From positions 2,728,001-2,792,000 of the forward strand of contig NZ_CP159833.1 of the NCBI RefSeq assembly GCF_047730175.1: a stretch of 64,000 bases of DNA. The letters run 5' to 3'. The translations under genes were made by a program, and so were the position numbers. The stretch is from Marifrigoribacter sp047730175. Lineage in GTDB: Bacteria; Bacteroidota; Bacteroidia; Flavobacteriales; Flavobacteriaceae. This document shows, one piece after another, positions 52,406 through 61,404 of the stretch. Under the pieces are notes generated by a model, which did no database searches, was not told the DNA's origin, and was given only the letters and a program-made list of their open reading frames with translations. The stretch's first letter is position 1; the number at the start of each line of letters is the position of its first letter.

Positions 52406-55327
52406 TTATTCTTCCTCTAAAGCATTATAAATAACTTGCTGAATATTAGATCGCAAATTACTTCCTATTATTTTTCGATTATTAGCATCTGGAAAAGTTC
52501 TGTTTGAAAGAAAAACATAGACTAATTCTTGTTCAGGATCTGCCCATGTAAAAGTACCCGTGAATCCACTATGACCAAAACTAAGCATAGAAACACAACC
52601 ACAAGTAGGTCCTACATCTCCTAATTGAGGTTTATCAAACCCTACTCCTCGCCTCACATCATCATCGCAAAAATAACAAGTATTAAACAGATCTAATGTT
52701 GCGGATTCTAGGTATTGTTTGTCACCATAATACCCTTCCCATAAATACATTTGCATGATTTTAGCTATATCATTCGCATTACTAAATAAACCTGCATGAC
52801 CACTCACCCCTCCAAGCATTGCAGCTCCTTGATCATGAACATACCCCTGTACTTTTTGCATCCTAAATATTTGATCATCTTCCGTAGGTGGAATCTGACT
52901 TTTCTTAAATTTATCTAAAGGCAAATATGTAGAATAATTAGCACCAAGTGAATTATAAAAATTTCGCTGAATAAGTTTGTCTAAAGAGCTGCCATAAAAT
53001 TCTTCTAAATACTTTTTCATCAAGTAATAAGGCAAATCACTGTATTTATAACTTAATTTTTCACGAAGTTCACTCTCCTTAATTTTTTCAAAAATACTAT
53101 CTTTATAATCATTTCGCATGAATAAATTTTCAGCTACTTGAATTTTAAAACTATCTCTTTTTACTTTTGAATAATATCTTTCTGAAGGTAACTTAGTTAT
53201 TGTATCTAAAGTACTTACATAAAAAGGAATCCATGCTTTAAGACGCGCATAATGAGAAAGCATTCTTTTTAACGTTATATTCGATTTATCTGTGTTTTTG
53301 TACTCAGGAAGTAATTCAGAAAGCTTTGAATCCATTGTTAAAATATCTCTATCAAATAATTCCATCACTAAAGGTAAGGTTGATAAAATCTTAGTTAATG
53401 AGGCTACATCATAGATATCAGTGTCTTTTACTCCTATCTTTTTATCTTGAGTATGGTGTCCAAAATTTTTCTGATAAATTACTTTTCCTTTTCTAGCGAC
53501 TAAAATCTGAGCTCCAGGCATCATATTTGCCCATAAACCAATGCGAGCCAAAGAATCTATTCCTTTTAATACTTCTGAATTTATCCCCACACTTTCAGGA
53601 ACTCCATATTGTAAACGTTTTAATTGTTTTGTTTCAATTGAAGTAAACAAGGGAAAATCTTCACCTAGTGTTACAGGAAGCATCCCTTCTGCTTTTCTTG
53701 CTCCAAATATTAATTGGGCAGATAATTCTTGTGACACTTTACTGTTTTGATACGACATAATGATCGCTTCAAAATTTTCAGAAGTCTTTAGGTCTAATAA
53801 AGCATAAGGTCTTGCAAATACATCTAAAATCACTTTATTAGTACGCGCTATTTCATAGATCCAGACTAATTCTTTATCTGTAAATTTATATTCCTTCCAA
53901 GGGTTATCATTGGATTTATGAAAACCTATGACTACATAATCATACATTTTTAATTTCTGTAAATAACTATTTAAGTTTTTTGCCTTCACCCAAGATACAT
54001 CTCCATATTTTTTTAACTGACTTAAAAAATATTTTCCAGAATCGTCTCCAAAGTTTACATAAGCAATTTTCTTATTGGTTAAATCGGTAATTGGCAAAAT
54101 ATCTTCTTTATTTTTTAATACCGTTAAGGCTTTTTCCATTACCTTTTCATACAAGACATTATCTTCAGGTGCATTTAAATCTTCAATAATGTTTTCTGGA
54201 TTTACAGGAGTAAACTTATGCAAACCTACTTTATACTTTGCTAGTAATATTTTTTTAACTGAATGTGCTAATCGTTCTTCAGAAATAAATTCTTTACGGT
54301 ATGCATTCACGATTAATTGATGCGCTTTTGGAACGCTTTCAGAAATTAACAAAACATCATTTCCTGCTAAAAAAGCAGCTAAATCTATATCCCCGGGGTT
54401 TTTAAAATTTGCAGCACCTTTCATATTCAAGGCATCTGTAAAGATGAGACCGTTAAAACCTAATTCACCTTTAAGAATATTTGTAACAATATTTTCAGAA
54501 ATTGAAGAAGGTAAATCAAACTTTTCTTCTAATGAAGGAACATTTAAATGAGCAACCATAACACTACTTAAGCCATCATTTATTAACTTTCTATAAGGAT
54601 GAAGCTCTACCGAATCAATTCTTTCTTTTGTAAATGAAATCGTTGGCAAAGTTTTATGTGAATCTGAATCTGTATCACCATGACCAGGGAAATGTTTTGC
54701 ATTTGCAAGTACTCCCACACTTTCCATACCTTTCATAAAGGCTAAAGACTTTTGAGTTACATTATCCTTGTCTTCACCAAAAGAGCGATTACCAATAATT
54801 GGATTTTTAGGGTTTGTGTTGATATCAACTACTGGCGCAAAATTAATATGCACTCCCAATCGTTTTGAATGCTCTCCAATTCTTTTACCAACTTCTTCAA
54901 TAAGTTGATCATCTTTTATTGCACCTAGGGTCATATTCCATGGATAAGCGAAAGTTGAATCTAATCGCATAGCCAATCCCCATTCTGCATCCATACCAAT
55001 AAGCAAAGGTGTTTTAGAAACTTTTTGATAATGATTATTTAGCTTAGTTTGTCGTTTTGGTCCTCCTTTTGAAAATATAATACCACCTATATATTGATTT
55101 TTAATCAAGCTATCGATTTTATCGATTTTAGATTTAGGGTCGCTTGAGTAAATATCTACCATAAATAATTGGCCTACTTTTTCCTGAAGCGACATATTTC
55201 CATAGACACTGTCAACCCATTTTTTTTGATTTTCAAGATCATCTATTACAAATAATGGATTGATTTGCTGTGAATAAGAATTCAAACAACAAAAAGCAAC
55301 TATAAATATGAGTATGAGGGTTTTCAT
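52406..55327 (-). CDS. Beta-N-acetylhexosaminidase (GH3, NagZ-type) fused to serine beta-lactamase-fold domain
   Basis: A 973-residue exported protein with a signal peptide at 1-20. Residues 35-365 are a GH3 catalytic domain with KHFPGHGDT at 211-219, H224 as the loop general acid/base and nucleophile D298 (IFTDALNM). Residues 390-560 are the second GH3-type domain. Residues 575-973 form a class C beta-lactamase/transpeptidase fold with S643-LTK-K646 (SxxK), YSDLPYY as the Tyr motif and GHSG-like (SFGHSGFTG) as the third box. The fusion likely cleaves beta-GlcNAc from peptidoglycan or chitin fragments and hydrolyses or edits peptide or amide bonds. It ends directly against the symporter gene. 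Confidence 0.93.
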   Translation of the reverse strand: MKTLILIFIVAFCCLNSYSQQINPLFVIDDLENQKKWVDSVYGNMSLQEKVGQLFMVDIYSSDPKSKIDKIDSLIKNQYIGGIIFSKGGPKRQTKLNNHYQKVSKTPLLIGMDAEWGLAMRLDSTFAYPWNMTLGAIKDDQLIEEVGKRIGEHSKRLGVHINFAPVVDINTNPKNPIIGNRSFGEDKDNVTQKSLAFMKGMESVGVLANAKHFPGHGDTDSDSHKTLPTISFTKERIDSVELHPYRKLINDGLSSVMVAHLNVPSLEEKFDLPSSISENIVTNILKGELGFNGLIFTDALNMKGAANFKNPGDIDLAAFLAGNDVLLISESVPKAHQLIVNAYRKEFISEERLAHSVKKILLAKYKVGLHKFTPVNPENIIEDLNAPEDNVLYEKVMEKALTVLKNKEDILPITDLTNKKIAYVNFGDDSGKYFLSQLKKYGDVSWVKAKNLNSYLQKLKMYDYVVIGFHKSNDNPWKEYKFTDKELVWIYEIARTNKVILDVFARPYALLDLKTSENFEAIIMSYQNSKVSQELSAQLIFGARKAEGMLPVTLGEDFPLFTSIETKQLKRLQYGVPESVGINSEVLKGIDSLARIGLWANMMPGAQILVARKGKVIYQKNFGHHTQDKKIGVKDTDIYDVASLTKILSTLPLVMELFDRDILTMDSKLSELLPEYKNTDKSNITLKRMLSHYARLKAWIPFYVSTLDTITKLPSERYYSKVKRDSFKIQVAENLFMRNDYKDSIFEKIKESELREKLSYKYSDLPYYLMKKYLEEFYGSSLDKLIQRNFYNSLGANYSTYLPLDKFKKSQIPPTEDDQIFRMQKVQGYVHDQGAAMLGGVSGHAGLFSNANDIAKIMQMYLWEGYYGDKQYLESATLDLFNTCYFCDDDVRRGVGFDKPQLGDVGPTCGCVSMLSFGHSGFTGTFTWADPEQELVYVFLSNRTFPDANNRKIIGSNLRSNIQQVIYNALEEE

Positions 55328-55595
55328 TTATAATAAGTTTTTACCATATTATGACTAAGCTATAAGTCAAACTAGGAAACGTACTGCTAATTTAATTTTA
55401 AATGAATCAATTGTTTTTATAATTTTGTTAAATTATACAAACGATATTCATTTTTTTCTTTGTCAAAATTAATAAGCCTAATTATATCATCTAAAATAAC
55501 AGAGAAGTAATTTTTTAAAATAATTTTCTTTCCTTTTTTTATCTGCAGGTACCTGAAGTAAAAGTATTTAAACCCAATATTGATAAGAAATAAAA

Positions 55596-56078
55596 TTAAA
55601 ATAATCTACTATGCCAACTATCTTCTGCTGGGATTTCCCAATCTTCTAGATACTCGGCTTTTGTATTAATTAAATTATTAAAGACAATTGTCTTTTTTGA
55701 AATAGATCTTGCTTTAGCCATTTTTTTAAAATCAGCTAATGATTTATGTGCTAAAAAATCTCCATTATAAAAGGTTACATTCATTTTGTCTAATAAGTCT
55801 ATTTCAAATTCTTTCTCCAGTGATTGAATGAAATAAACTGAAGAATCAATACTACAGCCAGATGCTGAAGCATTTTCTTGGTTTAAACCGATGATAATAA
55901 AGCGATTATATTTTAGTTCGAAACCAGCTACTAAGTCTTTACCATGAGCAGTCCATTGCTCAAGAAAATCATTAGTTTTTATGTTAATTGATTCAATTTC
56001 AGAATCACTTATTTTTCTATTTGATTGATAAATCCATATTCTTGAATCATCGGGTAGGTTTTTAAAATCTGTCAGCAT
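55596..56078 (-). CDS. Conserved flavobacterial protein of unknown function
   Basis: A 160-residue soluble protein (SRIWIYQSNRKISDSE start, FIIIGLNQENASASGCSIDS middle, AEDSWHSRLF end). Homologues are often labelled ABC transporter ATPase, but no Walker A, signature or Walker B motif is present, so that label has no support. The N-SASGCSIDSS stretch is the most striking conserved-looking part. It is the last gene of the long minus-strand operon, two bases after the CCG-domain protein. Confidence 0.65.
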   Translation of the reverse strand: MLTDFKNLPDDSRIWIYQSNRKISDSEIESINIKTNDFLEQWTAHGKDLVAGFELKYNRFIIIGLNQENASASGCSIDSSVYFIQSLEKEFEIDLLDKMNVTFYNGDFLAHKSLADFKKMAKARSISKKTIVFNNLINTKAEYLEDWEIPAEDSWHSRLF

Positions 56079-56080
56079 TT

Positions 56081-56872
56081 TTATAAATCTTCAGCATTAG
56101 CAATCATTTCTGCAATATCTAGTACTTCAATACTTTCTTCTTTGTTTTTAGATTTAACACCATCTGTTAACATCGTATTACAAAATGGACAACCTGCTGC
56201 TACAATTGAAACTTTTGTTTCAATTACATCTTCTGTTCTTTCCACATTAATATCTTTATTTCCAGCTTCGGGTTCTTTAAACATTTGTGCTCCTCCTGCT
56301 CCACAACAAAGCCCTTTAGATTTGCAACGTTTCATTTCAACAAGTTCAACTTCGAGTTTTCTTAATAAGTTTCTAGGAGCTTCATATTCATTATTCGCTC
56401 TTCCTAGGTAACATGGATCATGAAATGTAATACGTTTTCCTTTGTATTTTCCTCCTTCTACTTTAATTCTTCCTTCTGTTAGAAGATCTTGTAGAAATTG
56501 AGTATGATGCATTACTTCGTAGTTTCCTCCTAATTCTGGATATTCATTTTTTATAGTGTTAAAACAATGAGGGCATGCAGTTACTATTTTTTTCACCTCA
56601 TAGGCATTAAGCACTTCAATATTTGTCATTGCTTGCATTTGAAACAAAAACTCATTACCCGCTCTTTTTGCAGGATCACCTGTACAACTTTCTTCTGCTC
56701 CTAATACAGCAAAATCAACATTAGCGTTGTTTAAAAGTTTAACAAATGCTTTTGTAATTTTTTTTGCTCTATCATCAAAACTTCCAGCACATCCAACCCA
56801 AAACAACACTTCAGGTTGTTTTCCTTGAGCCGTAAATTCTGCCATGGTTGGCACTCTTAATGTTTCACTCAT
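56081..56872 (-). CDS. CCG-domain Fe-S oxidoreductase subunit (HdrB/LutA-like)
   Basis: A 263-residue soluble protein with two CCG domains: CAGSFDD ... GAEESCTGDPAKRAG ... TACPHCFNTIK in the first half and FHDPCYLG ... KGLCCGAGGAQMF ... AAGCPFCNTML in the second. The cysteine clusters bind a non-cubane Fe-S centre in HdrB-type subunits. It most likely pairs with the membrane Fe-S protein encoded three genes upstream (57759-59078), forming a quinone-linked electron transfer module, as in HdrBC/GlpC-type systems. Confidence 0.88.
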   Translation of the reverse strand: MSETLRVPTMAEFTAQGKQPEVLFWVGCAGSFDDRAKKITKAFVKLLNNANVDFAVLGAEESCTGDPAKRAGNEFLFQMQAMTNIEVLNAYEVKKIVTACPHCFNTIKNEYPELGGNYEVMHHTQFLQDLLTEGRIKVEGGKYKGKRITFHDPCYLGRANNEYEAPRNLLRKLEVELVEMKRCKSKGLCCGAGGAQMFKEPEAGNKDINVERTEDVIETKVSIVAAGCPFCNTMLTDGVKSKNKEESIEVLDIAEMIANAEDL

Positions 56873-56875
56873 TAT

Positions 56876-57295
56876 TTATATGTTTCTAAGCCAATATTGA
56901 GTTCTTCCTATTATAGAAAAACCTACAAACCCTCTTACCTTTAATTTATTCTTGTTTAATAATTTTAGATAACATTTATATTTTTTTCCATCTTTAGGAT
57001 CCAAAATAGTTCCATCATTAAATTCCTCTCCATCTTTCTTTAAATTTTCAATAAATTCCATCCCAATAACTGGCATGTCTTTATTTTTACCCTTACATTT
57101 TTCACAAATTGAATCTAATGGGTCTTCAAATAATGTTATAATTTTTCCGAAGTATTCATCTCCTACCTTATAAATTTCGATTACGGACTTTTTACTTTTT
57201 GTTTTATCATGGTATGTCACCCATTCCCCAACAATTGACTGCGCATTTAAAAGTGAGCTAAAACAGAGTAAGATAAAGAAAATTCTATTTTTCAT
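56876..57295 (-). CDS. DUF2147 exported protein
   Basis: A 139-residue protein with a signal peptide at 1-18 (LLNAQ). DUF2147 marks are GEWVTYHDKTKSKKSVIEIY, YFGKI, the DGTILDPKDGKKYKC stretch and LKVRGFVGFSIIGRTQYW. It is a small periplasmic beta-barrel-like domain of unknown function. It sits two and three bases from its operon neighbours. Confidence 0.88.
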   Translation of the reverse strand: MKNRIFFILLCFSSLLNAQSIVGEWVTYHDKTKSKKSVIEIYKVGDEYFGKIITLFEDPLDSICEKCKGKNKDMPVIGMEFIENLKKDGEEFNDGTILDPKDGKKYKCYLKLLNKNKLKVRGFVGFSIIGRTQYWLRNI

Positions 57296-57297
57296 TC

Positions 57298-57732
57298 TTA
57301 ATCTTTAAAAACTTCAATGGTCACTTCTTTTACAACTAATTCTGTAAAATTTCCTTTGTATTGAGTTGCTTTTACAATATGATTATCAATCCAATGATAG
57401 TTACCTCCTCTTGGTTTCCCCATTAAAAGGGAATGATATTTAAAACCGTGTTTTTTCAACCAAATCTCAGTATACCCTCTATGTTCTTCAGTTCTAGAAG
57501 TAAAAAAACAAATAACATGTCCTTGATCGTACCATTTATTTACTGTCTTTAAAGCATCTGGATATACCGCAGCTGTTAGCATACGCTCAGGTTCTTCATT
57601 GGGAATATCATCCCCAACAGTACCATCTATATCGACTAGATAGTTTTTAATATCTTCTGGAAGGCCAGGACTTATTTTTTCTCCTCCTTCTTCTTTAATG
57701 CTTAATAAGTTTTCTATATCTTCTTTTTTCAT
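57298..57732 (-). CDS. HAD-like phosphatase
   Basis: A 144-residue soluble protein with the HAD motif I DIDGTVGDD (nucleophile Asp and Asp+2), motif II Thr/Ser in ICFFTSRTEEHR and a late Asp in HWIDNHI. It is shorter than most HAD enzymes and lacks an obvious cap. Database relatives carry the label phosphoheptose isomerase, which the motifs do not support. It starts 26 bases after the Fe-S membrane protein gene. Confidence 0.78.
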   Translation of the reverse strand: MKKEDIENLLSIKEEGGEKISPGLPEDIKNYLVDIDGTVGDDIPNEEPERMLTAAVYPDALKTVNKWYDQGHVICFFTSRTEEHRGYTEIWLKKHGFKYHSLLMGKPRGGNYHWIDNHIVKATQYKGNFTELVVKEVTIEVFKD

Positions 57733-57758
57733 ATCATTTTTCTGCGAAGGCAGTAATT

Positions 57759-59078
57759 TTATTCATTTTTCCAGTTCAATCGATCCATTTGATTGTATGG
57801 CCAAGGAGCCCCATTGTTTTCAATATTTGTCATAGAAGAATTTAATTCGCTTGGTGCAGCAGATTGTTCCATAACTAGATATTGTCTCATATCCATGATG
57901 ATAGACAATGGATCTATACTCACAGGACAGGCATCAACACAAGCATTACAAGTAGTACAAGCCCAAAGTTCTTCTCTAGTTATATAATTGTCAAGTAACT
58001 GATTATCATCTAATTTAAACTCCCCATTTTTATCAATGTTCTTTCCAATTTCTTCAACACGGTCACGAGTATCCATCATAATCTTACGAGGAGATAACTT
58101 TTTACCTGTTTGACTTGCAGGACATACACTCGTGCATCGTCCACATTCAGTACAGGTATACGCATTTAATAGTTGAACTCTACTTAAATCTGTAACATCG
58201 CTTGCCCCAAATTTAGCTGGAGCTTCTTCCCCTTCGGGTAGTGCAGCAAATGGATCTATAGTAGGATCCATCATCATTTTAACTTCTTTTGTTACTGATT
58301 CTAAATTTTTAAACTGCCCTTTGGGAGCTATTTTTCCATAATAAACATTTGGAAATGCTAGAAGAATATGCAAGTGTTTTGAAAAATATAAGTAATTTAA
58401 AAATATTAATATTCCTAAAATATGAATCCACCAAGCTCCTCTTTCTATAATAATTAAAGTGCTTTCAGATAAGCCATCAATTAAAGGTAATAGGAAACTA
58501 CTCACCGGAAATAATCCTGCTTTGGTATAATGTGCAGCTTCTAATAGTTGTAATTGTTGGTCTGTAGCATTCATTATTAGAAATAGTGACATTAAAACTA
58601 TTTCGAAATAAAGAATAATATTTGCATCATTTTTTGGCCAACCTTTCATCTCAGGGTTCCAAAAACGTTTGATTCTTTTAATATTTCTTCGAGTCCAGAA
58701 AATGAGCACACTTATAAGTACTAAAAGAGCTAATATTTCAAAAGAAGCAATTAAAATATCATAAAAAACACCTAATCCTGCAAAAATTCTATGGGTGCCA
58801 AATATACCATCAATAATGATCTCTAATACTTCGATATTGATAATTATAAAACCAACATAAACTACTATGTGTAATAATCCAGCAACTGGACGTACTACCA
58901 TTTTAGATTGTCCTAAGGCTATTCTGAAGACATTCGACCAACGTTCCTTTTTATGGTCTGAAGCATCTACTTTATGTCCTAAATTTATATTACGAATTAT
59001 CTTCCTGCTATTTTTAATGAAAAAACCAAGGCCAGCTATTAAAGCTAATAAAAAGATAATATTAGGTAGGTATTGCAT
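57759..59078 (-). CDS. Membrane [4Fe-4S] electron-transfer protein (Hdr/Nar-like)
   Basis: A 439-residue protein with an N-terminal membrane region of about five TM helices (residues 5-25, 70-95, 105-130, 150-170, 215-235) and two ferredoxin-type clusters: CTECGRCTSVCP near residue 296 and CTTCNACVDACP near 374. The layout matches quinone-linked Fe-S reductases that pair with CCG-domain proteins; the partner is at 56081-56872. Its ATG lies two bases after the mlaD stop, so the whole run is transcribed together. Confidence 0.9.
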   Translation of the reverse strand: MQYLPNIIFLLALIAGLGFFIKNSRKIIRNINLGHKVDASDHKKERWSNVFRIALGQSKMVVRPVAGLLHIVVYVGFIIINIEVLEIIIDGIFGTHRIFAGLGVFYDILIASFEILALLVLISVLIFWTRRNIKRIKRFWNPEMKGWPKNDANIILYFEIVLMSLFLIMNATDQQLQLLEAAHYTKAGLFPVSSFLLPLIDGLSESTLIIIERGAWWIHILGILIFLNYLYFSKHLHILLAFPNVYYGKIAPKGQFKNLESVTKEVKMMMDPTIDPFAALPEGEEAPAKFGASDVTDLSRVQLLNAYTCTECGRCTSVCPASQTGKKLSPRKIMMDTRDRVEEIGKNIDKNGEFKLDDNQLLDNYITREELWACTTCNACVDACPVSIDPLSIIMDMRQYLVMEQSAAPSELNSSMTNIENNGAPWPYNQMDRLNWKNE

Positions 59079-59080
59079 GT

Positions 59081-60031
59081 TTAATTATTAGTATCTGGTG
59101 TTTCTTGATATTTAGAAGGTTTTTTTCCGAAAAGAGAGAAATGAACATATCGTTTCGGATTCTGTTTCATGTCTTCAAGTAAAAGTTCTAATTCTTTTGA
59201 AGCTCCTTCAAGATTATTATACAATTGATCGTCTTTTAAAAGCTTTCCAATACTTCCTTCTCCAGCTTCAATTTTAGTTACAATAGAATTAAATCCACTA
59301 AGAACTCCTTCTAACTCATTAATCATTTTACCTGTCTTAATTTTCGCTAATGAATCAGAAAACAAAGCAAAATTTTCAGAAGTAACTTCTAAATTAGAAA
59401 AGGTAGCATTCAATTTATCTTTATTTGTTGCTAATATTGAATTAAGATTAGCACTTGCTCCTTTAAAAGAATACATGGTTTGGTTTAAGTTTGCGATGGC
59501 TCCTTTTAAATTTTCTTTTGCAGTGTCGTCTAAAATTGAATTTAAATTAGTTAATAAGGTATCCATTCCAGATAAAGCCTTCATTACTTTTTCTTCTAAG
59601 GGTTTTAGACCTCCCGTAACAGACTCTAACATCCCTAATTCGATTTCACCTTTTAGATAATCATTAGATTCTGCATAATTTTTTGAAGAATAATCTGGTA
59701 TAATCGCAATAGATTTCCCTCCTATTAGGCTACTACTATAAATACGTGCTATACTATTTTTAGAAAATTTAAAGTCTGAATCGACTGAAAAAGTCACTAA
59801 TATGTCTCCTTTTTCATCTACAAATTTGATGCCTTGTATTTTTCCAACAATTAATCCGTTGATTGTTACTGGAGCTGATGATGTTAAGCCTTCTACATTT
59901 GTATAGGTGACATGAAAGGTTCTGCTATCGCTAAATAAGTTAGAACCTTTTAAAAAATTATATCCAAAAATGAAAAGCAGTATTGATACTACTGCAAATA
60001 TTCCTGTTTTTACTTCTCTTGAAAGTTTCAA
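59081..60031 (-). CDS. MlaD-type (MCE) lipid-transport protein
   Basis: A 316-residue protein with one N-terminal TM helix (about 8-28, TGIFAVVSILLFIFGYNFL), then an MCE domain (35-110, VTYTNVEGLTSSAPVTINGL, then KGDILVTFSV) and a long helical region (150-300). MCE proteins form hexameric rings that move phospholipids between membranes. mlaE/mlaF are not adjacent, which is usual when they lie elsewhere. It sits between the amidase and the Fe-S gene, 86 and 2 bases away. Confidence 0.9.
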   Translation of the reverse strand: MKLSREVKTGIFAVVSILLFIFGYNFLKGSNLFSDSRTFHVTYTNVEGLTSSAPVTINGLIVGKIQGIKFVDEKGDILVTFSVDSDFKFSKNSIARIYSSSLIGGKSIAIIPDYSSKNYAESNDYLKGEIELGMLESVTGGLKPLEEKVMKALSGMDTLLTNLNSILDDTAKENLKGAIANLNQTMYSFKGASANLNSILATNKDKLNATFSNLEVTSENFALFSDSLAKIKTGKMINELEGVLSGFNSIVTKIEAGEGSIGKLLKDDQLYNNLEGASKELELLLEDMKQNPKRYVHFSLFGKKPSKYQETPDTNN

Positions 60032-60117
60032 ATGATAAAGTTTTGATTACAAACAAATTTAAAAATAAATATGGTACTACCGATACTTTAAATAAGTTTT
60101 ATGAATTTGATTTTTTA

Positions 60118-61233
60118 TTAGTCTTCAGTTTGCAAAACTTCAGTAAGTTTTATTTTTTTATTTTCCTTAAATGCTACTATATAACAAGTAGAATATCCTT
60201 TTTCTCTTGCAAATGTTTTCATTAATTGTATTTTATTATAATCTGAAGTGTCTCCGTAATAGTATTTAAATAAGCCCCCTTCTTTATTTCTGCTTAATTC
60301 TTTTAAGCCTTTAAAGTTAAATGGTTTCAATTCTAAGTCTTTACTACTGGCAGCTAATTGAACTTTAAACGTTATTCCTTCATAAATTTTTTCTTCTCCA
60401 TTTTCAATCGCTTCAACAATTTCATTTTCTTCTATAACAGGGTTTTTTGAATTCTCTGTTGCCAAAGATAAACTAGATCTATAGGAAAGAATCGCCTTTG
60501 CAATTTCTTTTGCCATATCTGTTTGCCCTTTTTTAGAGTTTAAATAAGCTCCCTCCTTTTTGTTGGTTAAGAAACCTGTTTCTATTAGTACACTAGGCAT
60601 ATAGGTATTATGTAAAACCCAAAAACCAGCTTGTTTAACACTTCTATTCTTTCTTTTTAAGGTATTTGTAAAGTTGTTTTGAACCAAAGTCGCTAATAAA
60701 ATGCTCTGATCTAAGTATTCTTCTTGCATTAAGGTCATTCCTATTAAGGACTCAGGAGCACTAGGGTCAAAACCCGCATATGTTTCTTTATAATTGTCCT
60801 CTAAGAAGATTACTTCATTTTCTTTTTTGGCTATTTCAAAATTTGCTTTCGATTTATGCAGCCCTAAAACAAAGGTCCCTGCGCCATATGCATTGTTTGT
60901 AAAAGCATCACAATGCACAGAAACAAATAGATTTGCATCTGCCCTATTCGCAATTGCTGCTCTTTCTCTTAATTCGACAAAAACATTTTTTTTACGCGTA
61001 TAAATTACTTTTATGTTTTGATCTTTTTCTAATTCAACTCCTATTTTTAATATAATTTTTAACGCTATATCTGCTTCTTTATAGCCATTTCCTCTATTTC
61101 CAGGGTCTTTTCCGCCGTGACCAGCATCAAGAACGACTACGAATTTTTTTTGGGAGTATACCTCTGAAACTAATGAATTGGACAAAGCAACTACAATAAA
61201 TAGGAATAGCTGAAAAATAAATTTTGATTTCAT
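60118..61233 (-). CDS. N-acetylmuramoyl-L-alanine amidase (Amidase_3) with SPOR-like tail
   Basis: A 371-residue exported zinc amidase with a signal peptide at 1-27. Zinc and catalytic residues: DAGHGGKDPG (H39), KEAD Glu (E54), SVHCDA His and LIETGFL Glu near residue 220. It cleaves the bond between MurNAc and the stem peptide, typically for daughter-cell separation. The C-terminal 85 residues (FKVQLAASSKDLELKP, then GYSTCYIVAF) look SPOR-like, which would bind denuded glycan at the septum. It is divergent from lptD over a 171-base region with an inverted repeat. Confidence 0.92.
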   Translation of the reverse strand: MKSKFIFQLFLFIVVALSNSLVSEVYSQKKFVVVLDAGHGGKDPGNRGNGYKEADIALKIILKIGVELEKDQNIKVIYTRKKNVFVELRERAAIANRADANLFVSVHCDAFTNNAYGAGTFVLGLHKSKANFEIAKKENEVIFLEDNYKETYAGFDPSAPESLIGMTLMQEEYLDQSILLATLVQNNFTNTLKRKNRSVKQAGFWVLHNTYMPSVLIETGFLTNKKEGAYLNSKKGQTDMAKEIAKAILSYRSSLSLATENSKNPVIEENEIVEAIENGEEKIYEGITFKVQLAASSKDLELKPFNFKGLKELSRNKEGGLFKYYYGDTSDYNKIQLMKTFAREKGYSTCYIVAFKENKKIKLTEVLQTED

Positions 61234-61261
61234 CCGTATAAAATATTTGTTATAAAAGAAG

Positions 61262-61319
61262 ATGAAATGCCTTGATACACATCTTCATATGATTTATAAT
61301 TATAAAATAGGCATTTCAT
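61262..61319. repeat. 11-bp perfect inverted repeat between amidase and lptD
   Basis: ATGAAATGCCT (61262-61272) and AGGCATTTCAT (61309-61319) are exact reverse complements with a 36-base AT-rich spacer, placed between divergent gene starts. It could be a paired operator or a cruciform. Confidence 0.5.
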
Positions 61320-61404
61320 ATATGTAATTCACCTTTAATGGATAACGTCAACAAAATAATAGTATTATTAAAAATATGTTATAATAGACGTAGCACAAAA
61401 AAAT

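Noticed and set aside
55596..56078. ABC transporter ATPase label for the 160-residue protein
   Set aside because: No Walker A, signature or Walker B motif is present, and the length is too short for an ABC ATPase.
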